Part shown: positions 43,157-52,476 of the stretch, piece by piece
How positions within the stretch are numbered: position 1 is the first letter of the stretch
Layout of the letters: the number at the start of each line of letters is the position of its first letter
NCBI RefSeq assembly: GCF_900638025.1
Contig: NZ_LR134481.1
Coordinates: 434,001 to 498,000 of the forward strand
Source: Haemophilus parainfluenzae
GTDB lineage: Bacteria > Pseudomonadota > Gammaproteobacteria > Enterobacterales > Pasteurellaceae
Reading direction: 5' to 3'
Length of the DNA stretch: 64,000 nucleotides
Program-made: the position numbers and the translations under genes
The notes under the pieces: model-generated
What the model was told of the DNA's origin: nothing
The model's database searches: none
Seen by the model: the letters and a program-made list of their open reading frames with translations, nothing else

Positions 43157-44677
43157 TTACCCCCGACCTTCACCTAAACCGTTTTCAATGACTGCACCAA
43201 TACCGTCAATCGCTTGCTGAGCTTCTTCACCGCTGGCTACGAAACGTAGGCGATGACCTTTCACGACGCCTAATGCCACAATTTTCATCAAACTTTTTGC
43301 GCTGACTAATTGGGTGTCACGATCTAAGTTTTGTACCGCAACAGACGCATTATATTTTTTCACTTCATTAACCAGCACGGCACTTGGACGAGCGTGTAAA
43401 CCGTGTTCATTACGAATCATAAATACCGCTTCAATGGCATCGGCTGGTAAGCCCGTGTTTTCTTCGTGGATTTGTGGTACATGCTCGCTGCTTACTTCAA
43501 TGGTATCCGGTTCAGCCGGCGGTACGGCAGATACGCTTTCGCCAAGTCCACTCGCAATGATCTTACCTAGGGCTTCAATAGCTTGTTTCGCATCATCACC
43601 TTCCGCAATAAAACGTAAGCGATGACCTTGAGTCACACCCAATGCCACGATTTTCATTAAACTTTTTGCACTAACTGGTGCAGTTTCTCGAGTAAGGTTT
43701 TGTACCGTAATCTTGGAGATGAATTTTTTCACTTCATTGACGAGCACCGCACTTGGGCGGGCGTGCAAGCCATGTTCATTACGAACAGTAAAGGTGCCAA
43801 TCACTGCACCTATAGCGATTTGACCTTCAGATTGAGCAGCTGCTACAACTGGCACTTTACCACCATTAAGTGCGGTCAAAATTTGCTGCGTATTACCACT
43901 TAATAAAATATTTTGGACTTCATCATCCAATAAACGCGCTAATGTCTCATTGATTTGATCGTTAACCGCCGAAATCGTCAACACACCTTTCACCGCTTTA
44001 CCATTATGATTAAAAATGGTTTTCGCACGACTGAATGCCAAGGCATTTTTCACATTACCTGATACAGCATCTGTAACCCATAAACCTTTACCTAGTGGCA
44101 GAGCAGAATTGGAGACCACTTCAGAAACAAAGCTATTTTCAACCGCACTTTGCTGTTGTAATTTACCTGCATTGATGGCGGTAAGGGTGAGCAAACTTTT
44201 AGTTTCAATATCTAGACTGAATGTTTCTTCAGTCATGCTAAAAGAATCGCTTTCACCTAATAAAATGGCACGAAATTTTTCAACATCTGTTAATGTCGCT
44301 AACTGTGCTGCAGTGTCCTCATCGCCTAAAACATGTGTTAATTGACGAAGTAGAGCAAGATGCTCATCAGAACGGGCTGCAATACCAATCACAACATAAG
44401 CAATATTACCTTCTCCCCACTCAATACCTTGTGGAAATTGAAAAACTTGCACACCGGTTTTTGTCACCATCGAACGGGTTTCTAAAGTACCATGTGGAAT
44501 CGCAATCCCATTACCTAAAAAAGTAGACGTTTGTTGTTCTCGTCCAAGCATACCTTGCAAATAGCCTTGTTCAACATTGCCAGCTTGCTCTAATGCACTT
44601 GCAGCCATTTCAATAGCTTGCTGCTTATTTGTTGCCGTAGCATTTAAATGAATGTTGCTTTCCGAAAGTTCTAACAT
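43157..44677 (-). CDS. fruB: PTS fructose EIIA-HPr-HPr fusion (FPr) with tandem HPr domains
   Basis: Phosphocarrier for fructose uptake, 506 residues against about 376 in E. coli. EIIA-Fru is residues 1-145 with phospho-His62 (AIPHGT). A central M domain spans about 155-290. Two HPr domains follow, at about 295-380 and 416-506, each with NEHGLHARPSAVLVNEVKK and the second motif SAKSLMKIVALGV. Both active histidines are present (His305, His428), so both could be phosphorylated. A Pro/Glu linker separates them. I recall a similar duplication in H. influenzae FruB. GAAGGAG precedes the ATG. Confidence 0.95.
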   Translation of the reverse strand: MLELSESNIHLNATATNKQQAIEMAASALEQAGNVEQGYLQGMLGREQQTSTFLGNGIAIPHGTLETRSMVTKTGVQVFQFPQGIEWGEGNIAYVVIGIAARSDEHLALLRQLTHVLGDEDTAAQLATLTDVEKFRAILLGESDSFSMTEETFSLDIETKSLLTLTAINAGKLQQQSAVENSFVSEVVSNSALPLGKGLWVTDAVSGNVKNALAFSRAKTIFNHNGKAVKGVLTISAVNDQINETLARLLDDEVQNILLSGNTQQILTALNGGKVPVVAAAQSEGQIAIGAVIGTFTVRNEHGLHARPSAVLVNEVKKFISKITVQNLTRETAPVSAKSLMKIVALGVTQGHRLRFIAEGDDAKQAIEALGKIIASGLGESVSAVPPAEPDTIEVSSEHVPQIHEENTGLPADAIEAVFMIRNEHGLHARPSAVLVNEVKKYNASVAVQNLDRDTQLVSAKSLMKIVALGVVKGHRLRFVASGEEAQQAIDGIGAVIENGLGEGRG

Positions 44678-44704
44678 TCTTGCTCCTTCACATTGATAAT
44701 TTTC

Positions 44705-44742
44705 AAAAAAGAAAAACTGCTGATGAGATCACTCATCAGCAG
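44705..44742 (-). terminator. Intrinsic terminator of the lipoprotein gene
   Basis: 11-bp perfect stem CTGCTGATGAG / CTCATCAGCAG with a 4-base loop, then TTTTTCTTTTTT on the minus strand. It lies only 28 bp upstream of the fruB start, so any fruB promoter must overlap it. Confidence 0.9.
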
Positions 44743-44752
44743 CTCAAATAAA

Positions 44753-45283
44753 TTATTGACTGGTACAGGCTTTAAGTAACATTTCGCTACCTTGAGAAAT
44801 GTAGGCGTCATTCTCGCCTCGCACTTTGCCATTTTGCAAATCTCGCATTGCATCGTAAATTCCTTGTGTCACACTCAGTGAATCCACTTTTTGCCAACAA
44901 TTTGCACTTAAACGACTGAAATTAGCTTGCAATGCCTCTGCATGTAGCACACCGCTATAGTAAGCATACACATCAGAATCATGCCCACCCGTATAAAGTT
45001 TCTCTTGAATTTGTTTAATTGGCACAACGATACGACCGAGATACCAATCATTTGCACCACTAGCAAAATTATCGACAAAGAAATGTTTTGTTACACGACC
45101 TTTATACGTTGCTACAGTCGCTTCATAAGAAGCTGCATAAGATTTTTGGTCAATTTTATCTTTATCTAAATCAATAACCTTCTTGTCTTTGCCCATAAAT
45201 GGAATATAAGAGGCCATATCTGAAATCGAAGAACAACCTGCTAGCATTACTATCACAAAGAATACCGAGATTTTTTTAAACAT
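44753..45283 (-). CDS. Lipoprotein of unknown function
   Basis: 176 residues with a lipoprotein signal (VMLAGC, acylated Cys17; Ser18-Ser19 would favour the outer membrane). The mature part has no motif I recognise. It is moderately charged, with SYEATVATYKGRVTKHFF and DWYLGRIVVPIKQIQEKL as the most structured segments and two further cysteines (NCWQK, KACTSQ). It is monocistronic, with its own terminator before fruB. Confidence 0.8.
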   Translation of the reverse strand: MFKKISVFFVIVMLAGCSSISDMASYIPFMGKDKKVIDLDKDKIDQKSYAASYEATVATYKGRVTKHFFVDNFASGANDWYLGRIVVPIKQIQEKLYTGGHDSDVYAYYSGVLHAEALQANFSRLSANCWQKVDSLSVTQGIYDAMRDLQNGKVRGENDAYISQGSEMLLKACTSQ

Positions 45284-45364
45284 TAAATTTTCCTTATTTA
45301 TAGGCGGTTAAAACTGCCGTTAATTATACTTAGAATGAGGGGTTACGCAAGGTAGCACCTAGCA

Positions 45365-46675
45365 CTACACAGATTCTTTAGTCATGCCATTATCTTTGAT
45401 AATAGAAACTAAAATTTGATCAATTTTAAAATTCTCAGTATCGATGACTTCAAATTTATATTTATCGTATACGACAAAATCGGTTTTTTTCGGGATTTTA
45501 CGTAACATATACATCATAAATCCACTGATAGTTTCATAATTTTCTTCATCAGGGAAAGATTCAATATCCAATACTCTCATCACATCTTCAAGCGGTGTTG
45601 CGCCATCAATTAACCAAGAGTTTTCATCTCTGCTCACAATTTGTTCTTCTTCGTTAGAAACCAATTCGCCCATTACAATGCTCATCACATCGTTTAAGGT
45701 AATTAAACCTACGACAAGCGCATACTCATTGACGATAATCGCAAAGTCTTCACCTGTAGATTTAAATAACTCCAATACCTCATATAATGACAGCGTATCC
45801 GGAATGAATAACGCTTTTCGTAATAAACGATTATCAGTTAAATCCACGACTTCCTGTTGAAGATAGAGCGTCAACAAAGTATGTGATTCTACATAACCTA
45901 AAATTTTGTCCAAACCATTATCACAGATCACTAATTTAGAATGAGAATCTGCTGATAAAGTGTTCAAGACTTCTTGACGAGTAAAAGTGCGGTCTAAAAA
46001 CACAATATTTTCACGGGTCGTCATGGTTGAAGATACGGTTCGCTCTTGCATCTCAAAGATATTTTCAATTAAATAATGCTCTTGTGTTTTTAACACGCCT
46101 GCTTCTGCACCGGCTTCCACTATCGCGACAATATCTTCGGATGTCATATTATCTTCACGCGTAGTGGAAACTCTCATAAAACGAAATAAGACATTAGAAA
46201 TACCGTCAAAAAACCATACGATAGGTTTTAAGAAAAAAATAAAGGCTTGCATAATGCCCACAGTCCGAAGCGCCACAGTTTCAGGGTTAATTAGCGCAAG
46301 GCGCTTCGGAATTAAATCAGCTAATAAAATAAATGTCGTGGTGACAATAAAAAAGGCAATCCACGATGAAGCCGGCTCAACCCACTCTGCCTTGGTATAT
46401 TCATACAAAAAGTTTTGTAAATGAAGACTGATCGTCGCCTCACCAATTACACCACCAAGTACAGCGACCATATTTAACCCAATTTGCACTACCGTAATAA
46501 AACGGCCTGGATGCTCTTGTAGCTGTAAAACCTTTGCAGCATTAATATTGCCTTCATTTGCTAAAGTTTGTAATTTAATGCGTCTTGCCCCTGCAAGAGA
46601 AATCTCTGCCGATGACATAATTGCACTAATAATAATTAACACGATTAAAATAAAAATCGCGGCGGATAAACTCAT
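45365..46675 (-). CDS. CNNM/CorC-family membrane protein (HlyC/CorC transporter)
   Basis: 436 residues: an N-terminal DUF21/CNNM transmembrane domain (four helices, about 1-195), two CBS domains (about 205-330; EHYLIENIFEMQERTVSSTM marks the entry), and a C-terminal CorC/HlyC domain (about 345-425, MYMLRKIPKKTDFVVYDKY). The family is linked to magnesium or polyamine export; the name hemolysin is historical. TSAE-like AIMSSAEISLAGARRIKLQ at the N-terminus is typical. Confidence 0.9.
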   Translation of the reverse strand: MSLSAAIFILIVLIIISAIMSSAEISLAGARRIKLQTLANEGNINAAKVLQLQEHPGRFITVVQIGLNMVAVLGGVIGEATISLHLQNFLYEYTKAEWVEPASSWIAFFIVTTTFILLADLIPKRLALINPETVALRTVGIMQAFIFFLKPIVWFFDGISNVLFRFMRVSTTREDNMTSEDIVAIVEAGAEAGVLKTQEHYLIENIFEMQERTVSSTMTTRENIVFLDRTFTRQEVLNTLSADSHSKLVICDNGLDKILGYVESHTLLTLYLQQEVVDLTDNRLLRKALFIPDTLSLYEVLELFKSTGEDFAIIVNEYALVVGLITLNDVMSIVMGELVSNEEEQIVSRDENSWLIDGATPLEDVMRVLDIESFPDEENYETISGFMMYMLRKIPKKTDFVVYDKYKFEVIDTENFKIDQILVSIIKDNGMTKESV

Positions 46676-46742
46676 AATATTCTCTTTATTGATTTAAAAA
46701 AAGTGGTCAATATACCACCTGTTTTTGATTCGAAATGTATTT

Positions 46743-46761
46743 AGGGCGCAACCTGCGCCCT
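46743..46761 (-). terminator. Hairpin after the DUF1523 gene
   Basis: 8-bp GC-rich stem AGGGCGCA / TGCGCCCT with an ACC loop; followed on the minus strand by AAATACATTT, so the T run is weak. Confidence 0.6.
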
Positions 46762-46775
46762 GATAATTGATAGGG

Positions 46776-47300
46776 CTAGTTTTCGCTGTCAAACCAGCCA
46801 CGCACAAATTGTACGGAAAGGAAAAGGGTAACTAATAAGAAAGCATAGAATACCCAAGATAAAATTGGATAGCTTGGTGTGATATCTCCACTAATTTCTT
46901 TCACCGAAACCGCATTGCGATATTCATCAAACATCGTCATACGCCAACCGTAATACTTGATTTGTACCAATTTGTTTTCATTACCCAAAGCTTGTACTTG
47001 AGCCTGCAAGTTGGCAGAACCAAATTTAAAATAGAATGGGAAACCCCAACGAGTATCTTCATTACGATACACCATGATTTTGCCATCATCATTTTGTGTA
47101 TTAATAAAATACACATCACGAGTTGGGCCATCCGCTGGATTTACCTTAGTAATCGGACCATCTTTATCGACACGTTTGACCTCAACCCCCGTGACTCGAG
47201 TGACATCATAGTGGGGAAAAACATAGTTTACTACCGCAAACATCACACCATGAAAACTAAACACGACTAAAAATAAAAAATACTTTAAAAATTTCCGCAT
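46776..47300 (-). CDS. DUF1523 family membrane protein
   Basis: 174 residues with one N-terminal and one C-terminal membrane helix (about 5-25 and 145-167) flanking a periplasmic domain. VTRVTGVEVKRVDKDGP, RDVYFINTQ, RNEDTRWGFPFYFKF and YYGWRMTMFDEYRNA are the conserved blocks of the family. No function is known. Confidence 0.85.
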   Translation of the reverse strand: MRKFLKYFLFLVVFSFHGVMFAVVNYVFPHYDVTRVTGVEVKRVDKDGPITKVNPADGPTRDVYFINTQNDDGKIMVYRNEDTRWGFPFYFKFGSANLQAQVQALGNENKLVQIKYYGWRMTMFDEYRNAVSVKEISGDITPSYPILSWVFYAFLLVTLFLSVQFVRGWFDSEN

Positions 47301-47326
47301 AAGACTCCCTGATTTATAATGAAGAT

Positions 47327-48109
47327 TTATTGTACATTAATTTTAAACAAACGCTCGAAGTTTTGTGTACTAATTTGCGCAAATTCTTCTGCTGATAGCC
47401 CTTTTAACGCTGCCACATACTCACACACTTCACGTGTATAGGCAGGTTGGTTCTCTTTACCACGATAAGGCACGGGTGCTAAGTAAGGCGAATCGGTTTC
47501 AACTAACAAGCGATCTGCCGGTACATAACGAATGGCTTCACGGATACTTTCCGCATTTTTAAAAGTAATAATGCCAGAACAGGAGATGTAAAAACCTAAA
47601 TCAAGTGCCTTTTTCGCAAAATCCAAGGTTTCTGTAAAACAATGAATTAATCCACCGCACTTTTCTGCATTGTACTCACGCAACATGGCAATGGTATCTT
47701 CTGGCGCTGAACGAGTATGAATAATCACAGGTTTATCCACTTCATTGGCAATTCTGATTTGATCCGCAAAAACCGTTTGCTGCAATGCCTTATTATCTGC
47801 ACTGTAATAATAATCCAAACCAATTTCACCAATTGCAATCACTTTTTTATCTTGGGATAAACGTAATAAACGCTCGGCATCGTAAGGTTCTTCTTCAAGA
47901 TCTAGTGGATGCACACCACAAGCCAAAGACACATTCGGAAATTTGGCTAATTCAGGATACGCTTTTTCAAAACGGCTTAATGTCACGCCAATGGCGAGTA
48001 AATGCTTCACATCTCGTGCATTGGCTTTAGCCACCACATCAGCAATATCTTTGTGTAAATTTTCATAATCCAATGCATCTAAATGGCAATGGGAATCTAC
48101 GATAAACAT
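47327..48109 (-). CDS. TatD-family metal-dependent hydrolase (YcfH type)
   Basis: 260-residue TIM-barrel hydrolase, probably a 3'-5' nuclease or phosphodiesterase. Metal ligands are visible in DSHCHLD (residues 5-11), [24 protein letters not shown] and VETDSPYL. It follows holB by 7 bp, as the tmk-holB-ycfH order in E. coli, so I place it in the YcfH branch rather than TatD proper. Confidence 0.94.
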   Translation of the reverse strand: MFIVDSHCHLDALDYENLHKDIADVVAKANARDVKHLLAIGVTLSRFEKAYPELAKFPNVSLACGVHPLDLEEEPYDAERLLRLSQDKKVIAIGEIGLDYYYSADNKALQQTVFADQIRIANEVDKPVIIHTRSAPEDTIAMLREYNAEKCGGLIHCFTETLDFAKKALDLGFYISCSGIITFKNAESIREAIRYVPADRLLVETDSPYLAPVPYRGKENQPAYTREVCEYVAALKGLSAEEFAQISTQNFERLFKINVQ

Positions 48110-48116
48110 AATTTAT

Positions 48117-49097
48117 TTAGTCCTTAAATACGTCAGTAATTAACTTTGTCAAACCATCCAATAACATTAATTCAATATTAACGCCATTAATAGTGAGTAA
48201 ATCCGATCTTACTTTGTGCATAATTTTATTTGCAGTTAATAATTCAAGGATCGTTTGCTCATCTGCAAATTGCGTTACACCTGTTTTAAGATCAAGTGTT
48301 TGCCAGCCGCTTTGAATTTCGAGTTTGTATTTAATGGCATCACTTAAAAACGCTAAAATCCAATCCACTTGCTGTAAAGTGCGTTCTTTTTCAAAGAAAG
48401 GTAAAATTTCCAAAGGCGAACGACGACGATAAAACAGCCAAAATTGACGTAGGAAATTCTTTCGTTGTTCAATTAATCCTTGCTGGAGTGTTTCCAATGC
48501 TAACAGCGGACGACCCAAATTCATCGCAAGTGCGGTTAATAATTCAGATGTTTCTGCCTGAAATTGAGAAGAAAGCCAAGTTAAGGCTTCCGCCTCCGTT
48601 GGCAAACTCACATTCCACACTTGGCAACGGCTGTAAATAGTTGCTAATAATGAAGAGGAAGGTTCTGTTTGCAATAAGAAATACGTATTCGGACGTGGCT
48701 CTTCCAAGGTTTTGAGCAATGCGTTAGCCGCTGCTTCCGTAAGACGTTCTGCCTCTTGAATATATACTAATTTATTGCCGTTTTGTTGCGCATGTTGGCT
48801 GACAACTTCATTAATCGCCCGCACCTGATCAACACCAATGTCTTTGCCTTCTTGAGAGGCTAAAACATGAAAATCAGGGTGGCTGTGCGCTGCCATTAAA
48901 TGGCAAGCATGACAATGACCACAAGGTGCATTATCTGGTGTTTGACACATAATGCGTTTTGTTAAAGCATCAAACAAACCTTCAGCACCGAGACCTTGAT
49001 CAGCTTTAATCAATAATGCGTGATGCCCCAAACCTTCGCTAAAAGTTTGGCTAATTTTGTGATAAGTAGGCACTAACCAAGGATAAAGTTCGCTCAT
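48117..49097 (-). CDS. holB: DNA polymerase III delta' subunit
   Basis: Clamp-loader subunit, 326 residues from the ATG at 49097. This ATG overlaps the tmk TGA (ATGA), the usual coupled arrangement; the upstream in-frame start at 49118 would begin inside tmk. AAA+ fold with a degenerate P-loop ([13 protein letters not shown]), a four-cysteine zinc module ([16 protein letters not shown]), and SRCQVW near the sensor 1 region. Part of mltG-tmk-holB-ycfH. Confidence 0.94.
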   Translation of the reverse strand: MSELYPWLVPTYHKISQTFSEGLGHHALLIKADQGLGAEGLFDALTKRIMCQTPDNAPCGHCHACHLMAAHSHPDFHVLASQEGKDIGVDQVRAINEVVSQHAQQNGNKLVYIQEAERLTEAAANALLKTLEEPRPNTYFLLQTEPSSSLLATIYSRCQVWNVSLPTEAEALTWLSSQFQAETSELLTALAMNLGRPLLALETLQQGLIEQRKNFLRQFWLFYRRRSPLEILPFFEKERTLQQVDWILAFLSDAIKYKLEIQSGWQTLDLKTGVTQFADEQTILELLTANKIMHKVRSDLLTINGVNIELMLLDGLTKLITDVFKD

Positions 49098-49726
49098 TTT
49101 GCTTGTGAAACCCACCAATTTTTGACCGCACTTTGAATATCTGCTTGTACTTGTGCCAAAGGCTGACCTGCATTAATAATGGCGGCTTTTGGATTATTCT
49201 GTACCAACTCCAAATAACGTTGGCGAGTACGATGGAAGAAATCCAGTCCTTGTTGTTCAATTCGGTCTAATTCGCCACGACCTCTAGCACGAGCAAGCCC
49301 TTCTGCAGGATCAATGTCTAAATACAGTACAAAATCAGGCTCAAAATCGCCTAATACCATATTTTTTAAATTCGCCATCAGCGTTTGATCAAACTGACGG
49401 CCACCGCCTTGATAAGCCTGTGAAGACATATCGTGACGATCACCTAACACAATTTTGCCTTCTGCCAATGCCGGCTTAATCACATTTTCTACCAATTGAA
49501 TTCGTGCCGCATAAAGCATTAATAATTCCGCTTTATCCGTAACAAGTTCTTCTGTTTCATGCTTAATTAAATGGCGCAATTTCTCCGCTAACGGGGTACC
49601 ACCTGGTTCCCGAGTAAACACAATATCGCTTACACCAAGGGATTTTAATGTATCCATTATCGTTTGCATGGCGGTACTTTTACCTGCGCCTTCCAACCCT
49701 TCAATCACGATAAATTTGCCTTGCAT
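49094..49726 (-). CDS. tmk: Thymidylate kinase
   Basis: Phosphorylates dTMP to dTDP, 210 residues. P-loop [11 protein letters not shown] at residues 9-19, [14 protein letters not shown] near 38-51, [15 protein letters not shown] for the DRY-like region, and a LID with [12 protein letters not shown]. The start overlaps the mltG stop by one base and the end overlaps holB. Confidence 0.96.
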   Translation of the reverse strand: MQGKFIVIEGLEGAGKSTAMQTIMDTLKSLGVSDIVFTREPGGTPLAEKLRHLIKHETEELVTDKAELLMLYAARIQLVENVIKPALAEGKIVLGDRHDMSSQAYQGGGRQFDQTLMANLKNMVLGDFEPDFVLYLDIDPAEGLARARGRGELDRIEQQGLDFFHRTRQRYLELVQNNPKAAIINAGQPLAQVQADIQSAVKNWWVSQAK

Positions 49727-50775
49727 TAGTGGGCTCCTTTTTGTTGGTTACGATACCAACGTAAATATTCTTGCACTGCTTTATTATGCTCATTCAGATT
49801 ACGAGTAAATTTATGGCCACCACTTCCATCGGCAACAAAATAATAAAAGTCCGTTTTAGCGGGATGCGCCACTGCCTGCAAAGCACTTTCACTCACCATC
49901 GCAATTGGTGTCGGTGGTAAACCATCAATCATATAAGTATTATACGGTGTCATCGTTTCTAAATCTTTTTTACGAATATTGCCAGTATAGCTCTCACCCA
50001 TTCCATAAATCACCGTTGGGTCAGTTTGTAATTTCATATTGGCTTTTAAACGATTAATAAATACGGAAGCCACTTGCGGTCGCTCCTCTGCAATCCCCGT
50101 TTCTTTCTCCACAATAGAAGCCAAAATCAACATCTGAGACGGATCCGTTAATGGGAGATTTTCATCGCGTTCACTCCATGCTTTATCCAAGGCTTTTTGT
50201 AAACGAGTAGTTGAACGTTTTAATAATTCAAGATCAGTCGAATTTGGGGTATAATTATAGGTATCTGGATACAACCACCCATCCATGTTATTCCATTCGT
50301 AAACGGCTTTTGTAACGGCTGGAATATCTAATAGAGTCATAATTTCTTTATCACTTTTACCTTGCAAGGTTTGTTTTAAGTGCGGTGCGTTTTCAAGGTT
50401 TTTACGCCATTCTTTGAACGTTTTCCCTTCAATAAACTGCACACTAAATTGCGCTTCCTTGCCAGAATTAATCATATCCAATAAATCCTGCAACGTTTTC
50501 ACGCCTGTTAAAGAATAAGTCCCGGCTTTTACTTTGTTGAGCTGCGGTTGTAATTTCAATAACCAAGGTAATAAATCAGCATTATCAAGTATTTTTTCCT
50601 GCTCAAATAAAGTGGCTAGTTTACTACTCGTCGTTCCTCGATCAATTGTCAGCAATTGATTTTGAGATACATTTACTGGCGTATCAACAAAGGTTACCAA
50701 TTTTTGATAAAACCAAAAGCCAACACCGCCTAAAATAAGCAGAAGAATCAGTAAAAAGACAAAAATTTTTTTCAT
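49726..50775 (-). CDS. mltG: Endolytic murein transglycosylase MltG
   Basis: 349-residue inner-membrane protein (YceG) that cuts nascent glycan strands. One N-terminal transmembrane helix (about residues 3-24), a LysM-like segment, and a catalytic domain with the Glu in [27 protein letters not shown] and GLPPTPI are conserved. First gene of mltG-tmk-holB-ycfH. Confidence 0.95.
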   Translation of the reverse strand: MKKIFVFLLILLLILGGVGFWFYQKLVTFVDTPVNVSQNQLLTIDRGTTSSKLATLFEQEKILDNADLLPWLLKLQPQLNKVKAGTYSLTGVKTLQDLLDMINSGKEAQFSVQFIEGKTFKEWRKNLENAPHLKQTLQGKSDKEIMTLLDIPAVTKAVYEWNNMDGWLYPDTYNYTPNSTDLELLKRSTTRLQKALDKAWSERDENLPLTDPSQMLILASIVEKETGIAEERPQVASVFINRLKANMKLQTDPTVIYGMGESYTGNIRKKDLETMTPYNTYMIDGLPPTPIAMVSESALQAVAHPAKTDFYYFVADGSGGHKFTRNLNEHNKAVQEYLRWYRNQQKGAH

Positions 50776-50801
50776 GCGTCACTCATTTTATAAAAACGAC
50801 A

Positions 50802-50823
50802 AAAGGGGCAAAAATGCCCCTTT
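50802..50823 (-). terminator. Intrinsic terminator of surA
   Basis: 9-bp stem AAAGGGGCA / TGCCCCTTT with an AAAA loop; on the minus strand followed by TGTCGTTTTTA. It lies 17 bp after the surA stop. Confidence 0.8.
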
Positions 50824-50839
50824 ATTCTAACGGTTTCTG

Positions 50840-51772
50840 TTATTTATCGAAATATTGAATATCAGCATTTTTACGTAATGCCTTCACCCAGTCTTTGGTC
50901 GCTTCTTGTAATTGACTATTCACGATCTGTTCGTAAGCTTTTTGGCGATACGCATCTTCTGTTTTATCGCCATCACGACTGCCCACTACTTCTAAAATAT
51001 GCCAACCAAATTCAGATTTAAATGGTGCTGAAATGGTACCTTGTGGTGTAGTTTCAACCATTTTTGCAAATGGGCCCACATAAGCTTCTGGGAAGGCATA
51101 GCCTAAACTGCCGCCATTCGCGCCAGATAAATAATCTTTAGAGTATTTTAATGCCGCATCAGCAAATGTCGTTTTGCCGGAAATGATATCACGGCGAATA
51201 CGCTCTAATTCTGCTTTTGCTTGCGCATCATTCAGTAATGGGTTTAATTTTAATAAAATATGACGAACTTTATACTCTTTACCCGTTACTTTCTTTGCAT
51301 TACCTTTTGCCTTTGCCTCATCGAGCATTTGCTTACCTAGTGCATCTACTTGTTCACGGGTGACATCAACACTATTTTGAATGGCATGATTACGCACACC
51401 CGCCATTAACATTTGACGAGAGATTTGTTGTTTAAATGCATTTAGAGAAATACCTTGATAATCTAATGCATCTAAGAATTGACCATAAGTTAAACCATTT
51501 CTTTCGGCAATATCTTCCACAATGCGATTTACTTCCGCTTGGTTGACTTTTACTCCCGATTCTTTGATAGCCTTATCTGTCAGTATATCATCAATAATCT
51601 TATCTAATGCTGCTCGTTGACTACCTTTTTTACCCATTACTGCGTTTACTTGACTTTGTAAAATGGGTATACCATTCACTGTCGCCACAACGCGTTCTTC
51701 TGCTTGTACTTGTGAGAAAGCCAGTAAGCCGATCATCGCAAATAAGAAAGATTTTAACATTGATTTTTCCAT
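50840..51772 (-). CDS. surA: Periplasmic chaperone/peptidyl-prolyl isomerase SurA (single-parvulin form)
   Basis: 310 residues (or 306 from a second ATG at 51760). A signal peptide (cleavage after QVQA), a SurA N-terminal chaperone domain (about 25-165), and one parvulin domain (about 170-270: VRHILLKLNPLL, GGSLGYAFPEAYV, FGWHILEVV). E. coli SurA has two parvulin domains and about 428 residues; the short form is what I recall for Haemophilus. It assists outer-membrane protein folding. Not next to lptD here. Confidence 0.85.
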   Translation of the reverse strand: MEKSMLKSFLFAMIGLLAFSQVQAEERVVATVNGIPILQSQVNAVMGKKGSQRAALDKIIDDILTDKAIKESGVKVNQAEVNRIVEDIAERNGLTYGQFLDALDYQGISLNAFKQQISRQMLMAGVRNHAIQNSVDVTREQVDALGKQMLDEAKAKGNAKKVTGKEYKVRHILLKLNPLLNDAQAKAELERIRRDIISGKTTFADAALKYSKDYLSGANGGSLGYAFPEAYVGPFAKMVETTPQGTISAPFKSEFGWHILEVVGSRDGDKTEDAYRQKAYEQIVNSQLQEATKDWVKALRKNADIQYFDK

Positions 51773-51849
51773 TTTAGTTGTCTTTAAAAATAATAGGATA
51801 ACGTTTCTTAGATTATCAATTTTATTAAAGGTTCACAATAGGCTAACCG

Positions 51850-52389
51850 CTATTTAGCCAATAGTGCTACACCATAACAACCATCAAGCTTTAATGTACG
51901 AACTTGAACTTGCTCCTCTCGAGACGTCGGCACATTTTTACCAACATAATCTGCCCGAATCGGTAATTCACGGTGTCCACGATCGACTAAAATCACCAAT
52001 TCAATTTTAGACGCTCGCCCAAAATCCGTTAATGCATCCATTGCTGCACGAATCGTTCTCCCAGTAAATAACACATCATCAATTAAAATGACTTCTTTAC
52101 CCTGAATATTCATATAACTTGATGCACCACTATACACCGGAGTTGGATTTTCAGGTTCGACATATTCTAAATCATCGCGATAAAACGTAATATCCAATTC
52201 CATCATTGGCAAAACTACGCCCTTTAATTCCTCAATACGACGTTGAATTAGTTCAGCAATTTCTGCCCCTCGACGTTTAATCCCAACCAAAATCACATTA
52301 TTGAAATCCTGGTGCTTTTCAATAATTTCATGGGAAATCCGAGAAATGGTGCGTAAAAATCTATCCGCATCAATAATGATTTTTTCCAT
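51850..52389 (-). CDS. pyrR: Bifunctional pyr regulator / uracil phosphoribosyltransferase PyrR
   Basis: 179 residues from the ATG at 52389, where GAGGGA is well placed; the upstream start at 52413 is less likely. The PRPP-binding loop is EVILIDDVLFTGRTIRAAMD. ELVILVDRGHRELPIRADYVGK (first 20 residues typical) follows. In Bacillus PyrR binds pyr leader RNA; in Haemophilus the RNA role is less clear, and no pyr genes or PyrR-binding hairpin are adjacent. It lies between dnaE and surA on the same strand. Confidence 0.93.
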   Translation of the reverse strand: MEKIIIDADRFLRTISRISHEIIEKHQDFNNVILVGIKRRGAEIAELIQRRIEELKGVVLPMMELDITFYRDDLEYVEPENPTPVYSGASSYMNIQGKEVILIDDVLFTGRTIRAAMDALTDFGRASKIELVILVDRGHRELPIRADYVGKNVPTSREEQVQVRTLKLDGCYGVALLAK

Positions 52390-52424
52390 TTTATCCCTCA
52401 CTTTTTTACACACTAAAATGTCAT

Positions 52425-52467
52425 AAAAGTGCGGTCAGAAAAATACACATTTTTTAACCACACTTTT
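52425..52467 (-). terminator. Probable dnaE terminator from one perfect and one decayed uptake signal
   Basis: AAAAGTGCGGT and ACCACACTTTT enclose about 21 bases. On the minus strand the mismatch becomes a G-U pair, so the RNA stem is 11 bp, followed by a short T run. Confidence 0.45.
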
Positions 52468-52476
52468 AACAGAATA

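Noticed and set aside
44678..44704. Cra-like operator TTGAAAATTATCAA before fruB
   Set aside because: The palindrome is imperfect, AT-rich and squeezed between the upstream terminator and the ribosome binding site; not strong enough to call.
51850..52476. PyrR-binding attenuator near pyrR
   Set aside because: No anti-antiterminator structure and no pyr biosynthetic genes are adjacent; the only hairpin is the uptake-signal pair after dnaE.
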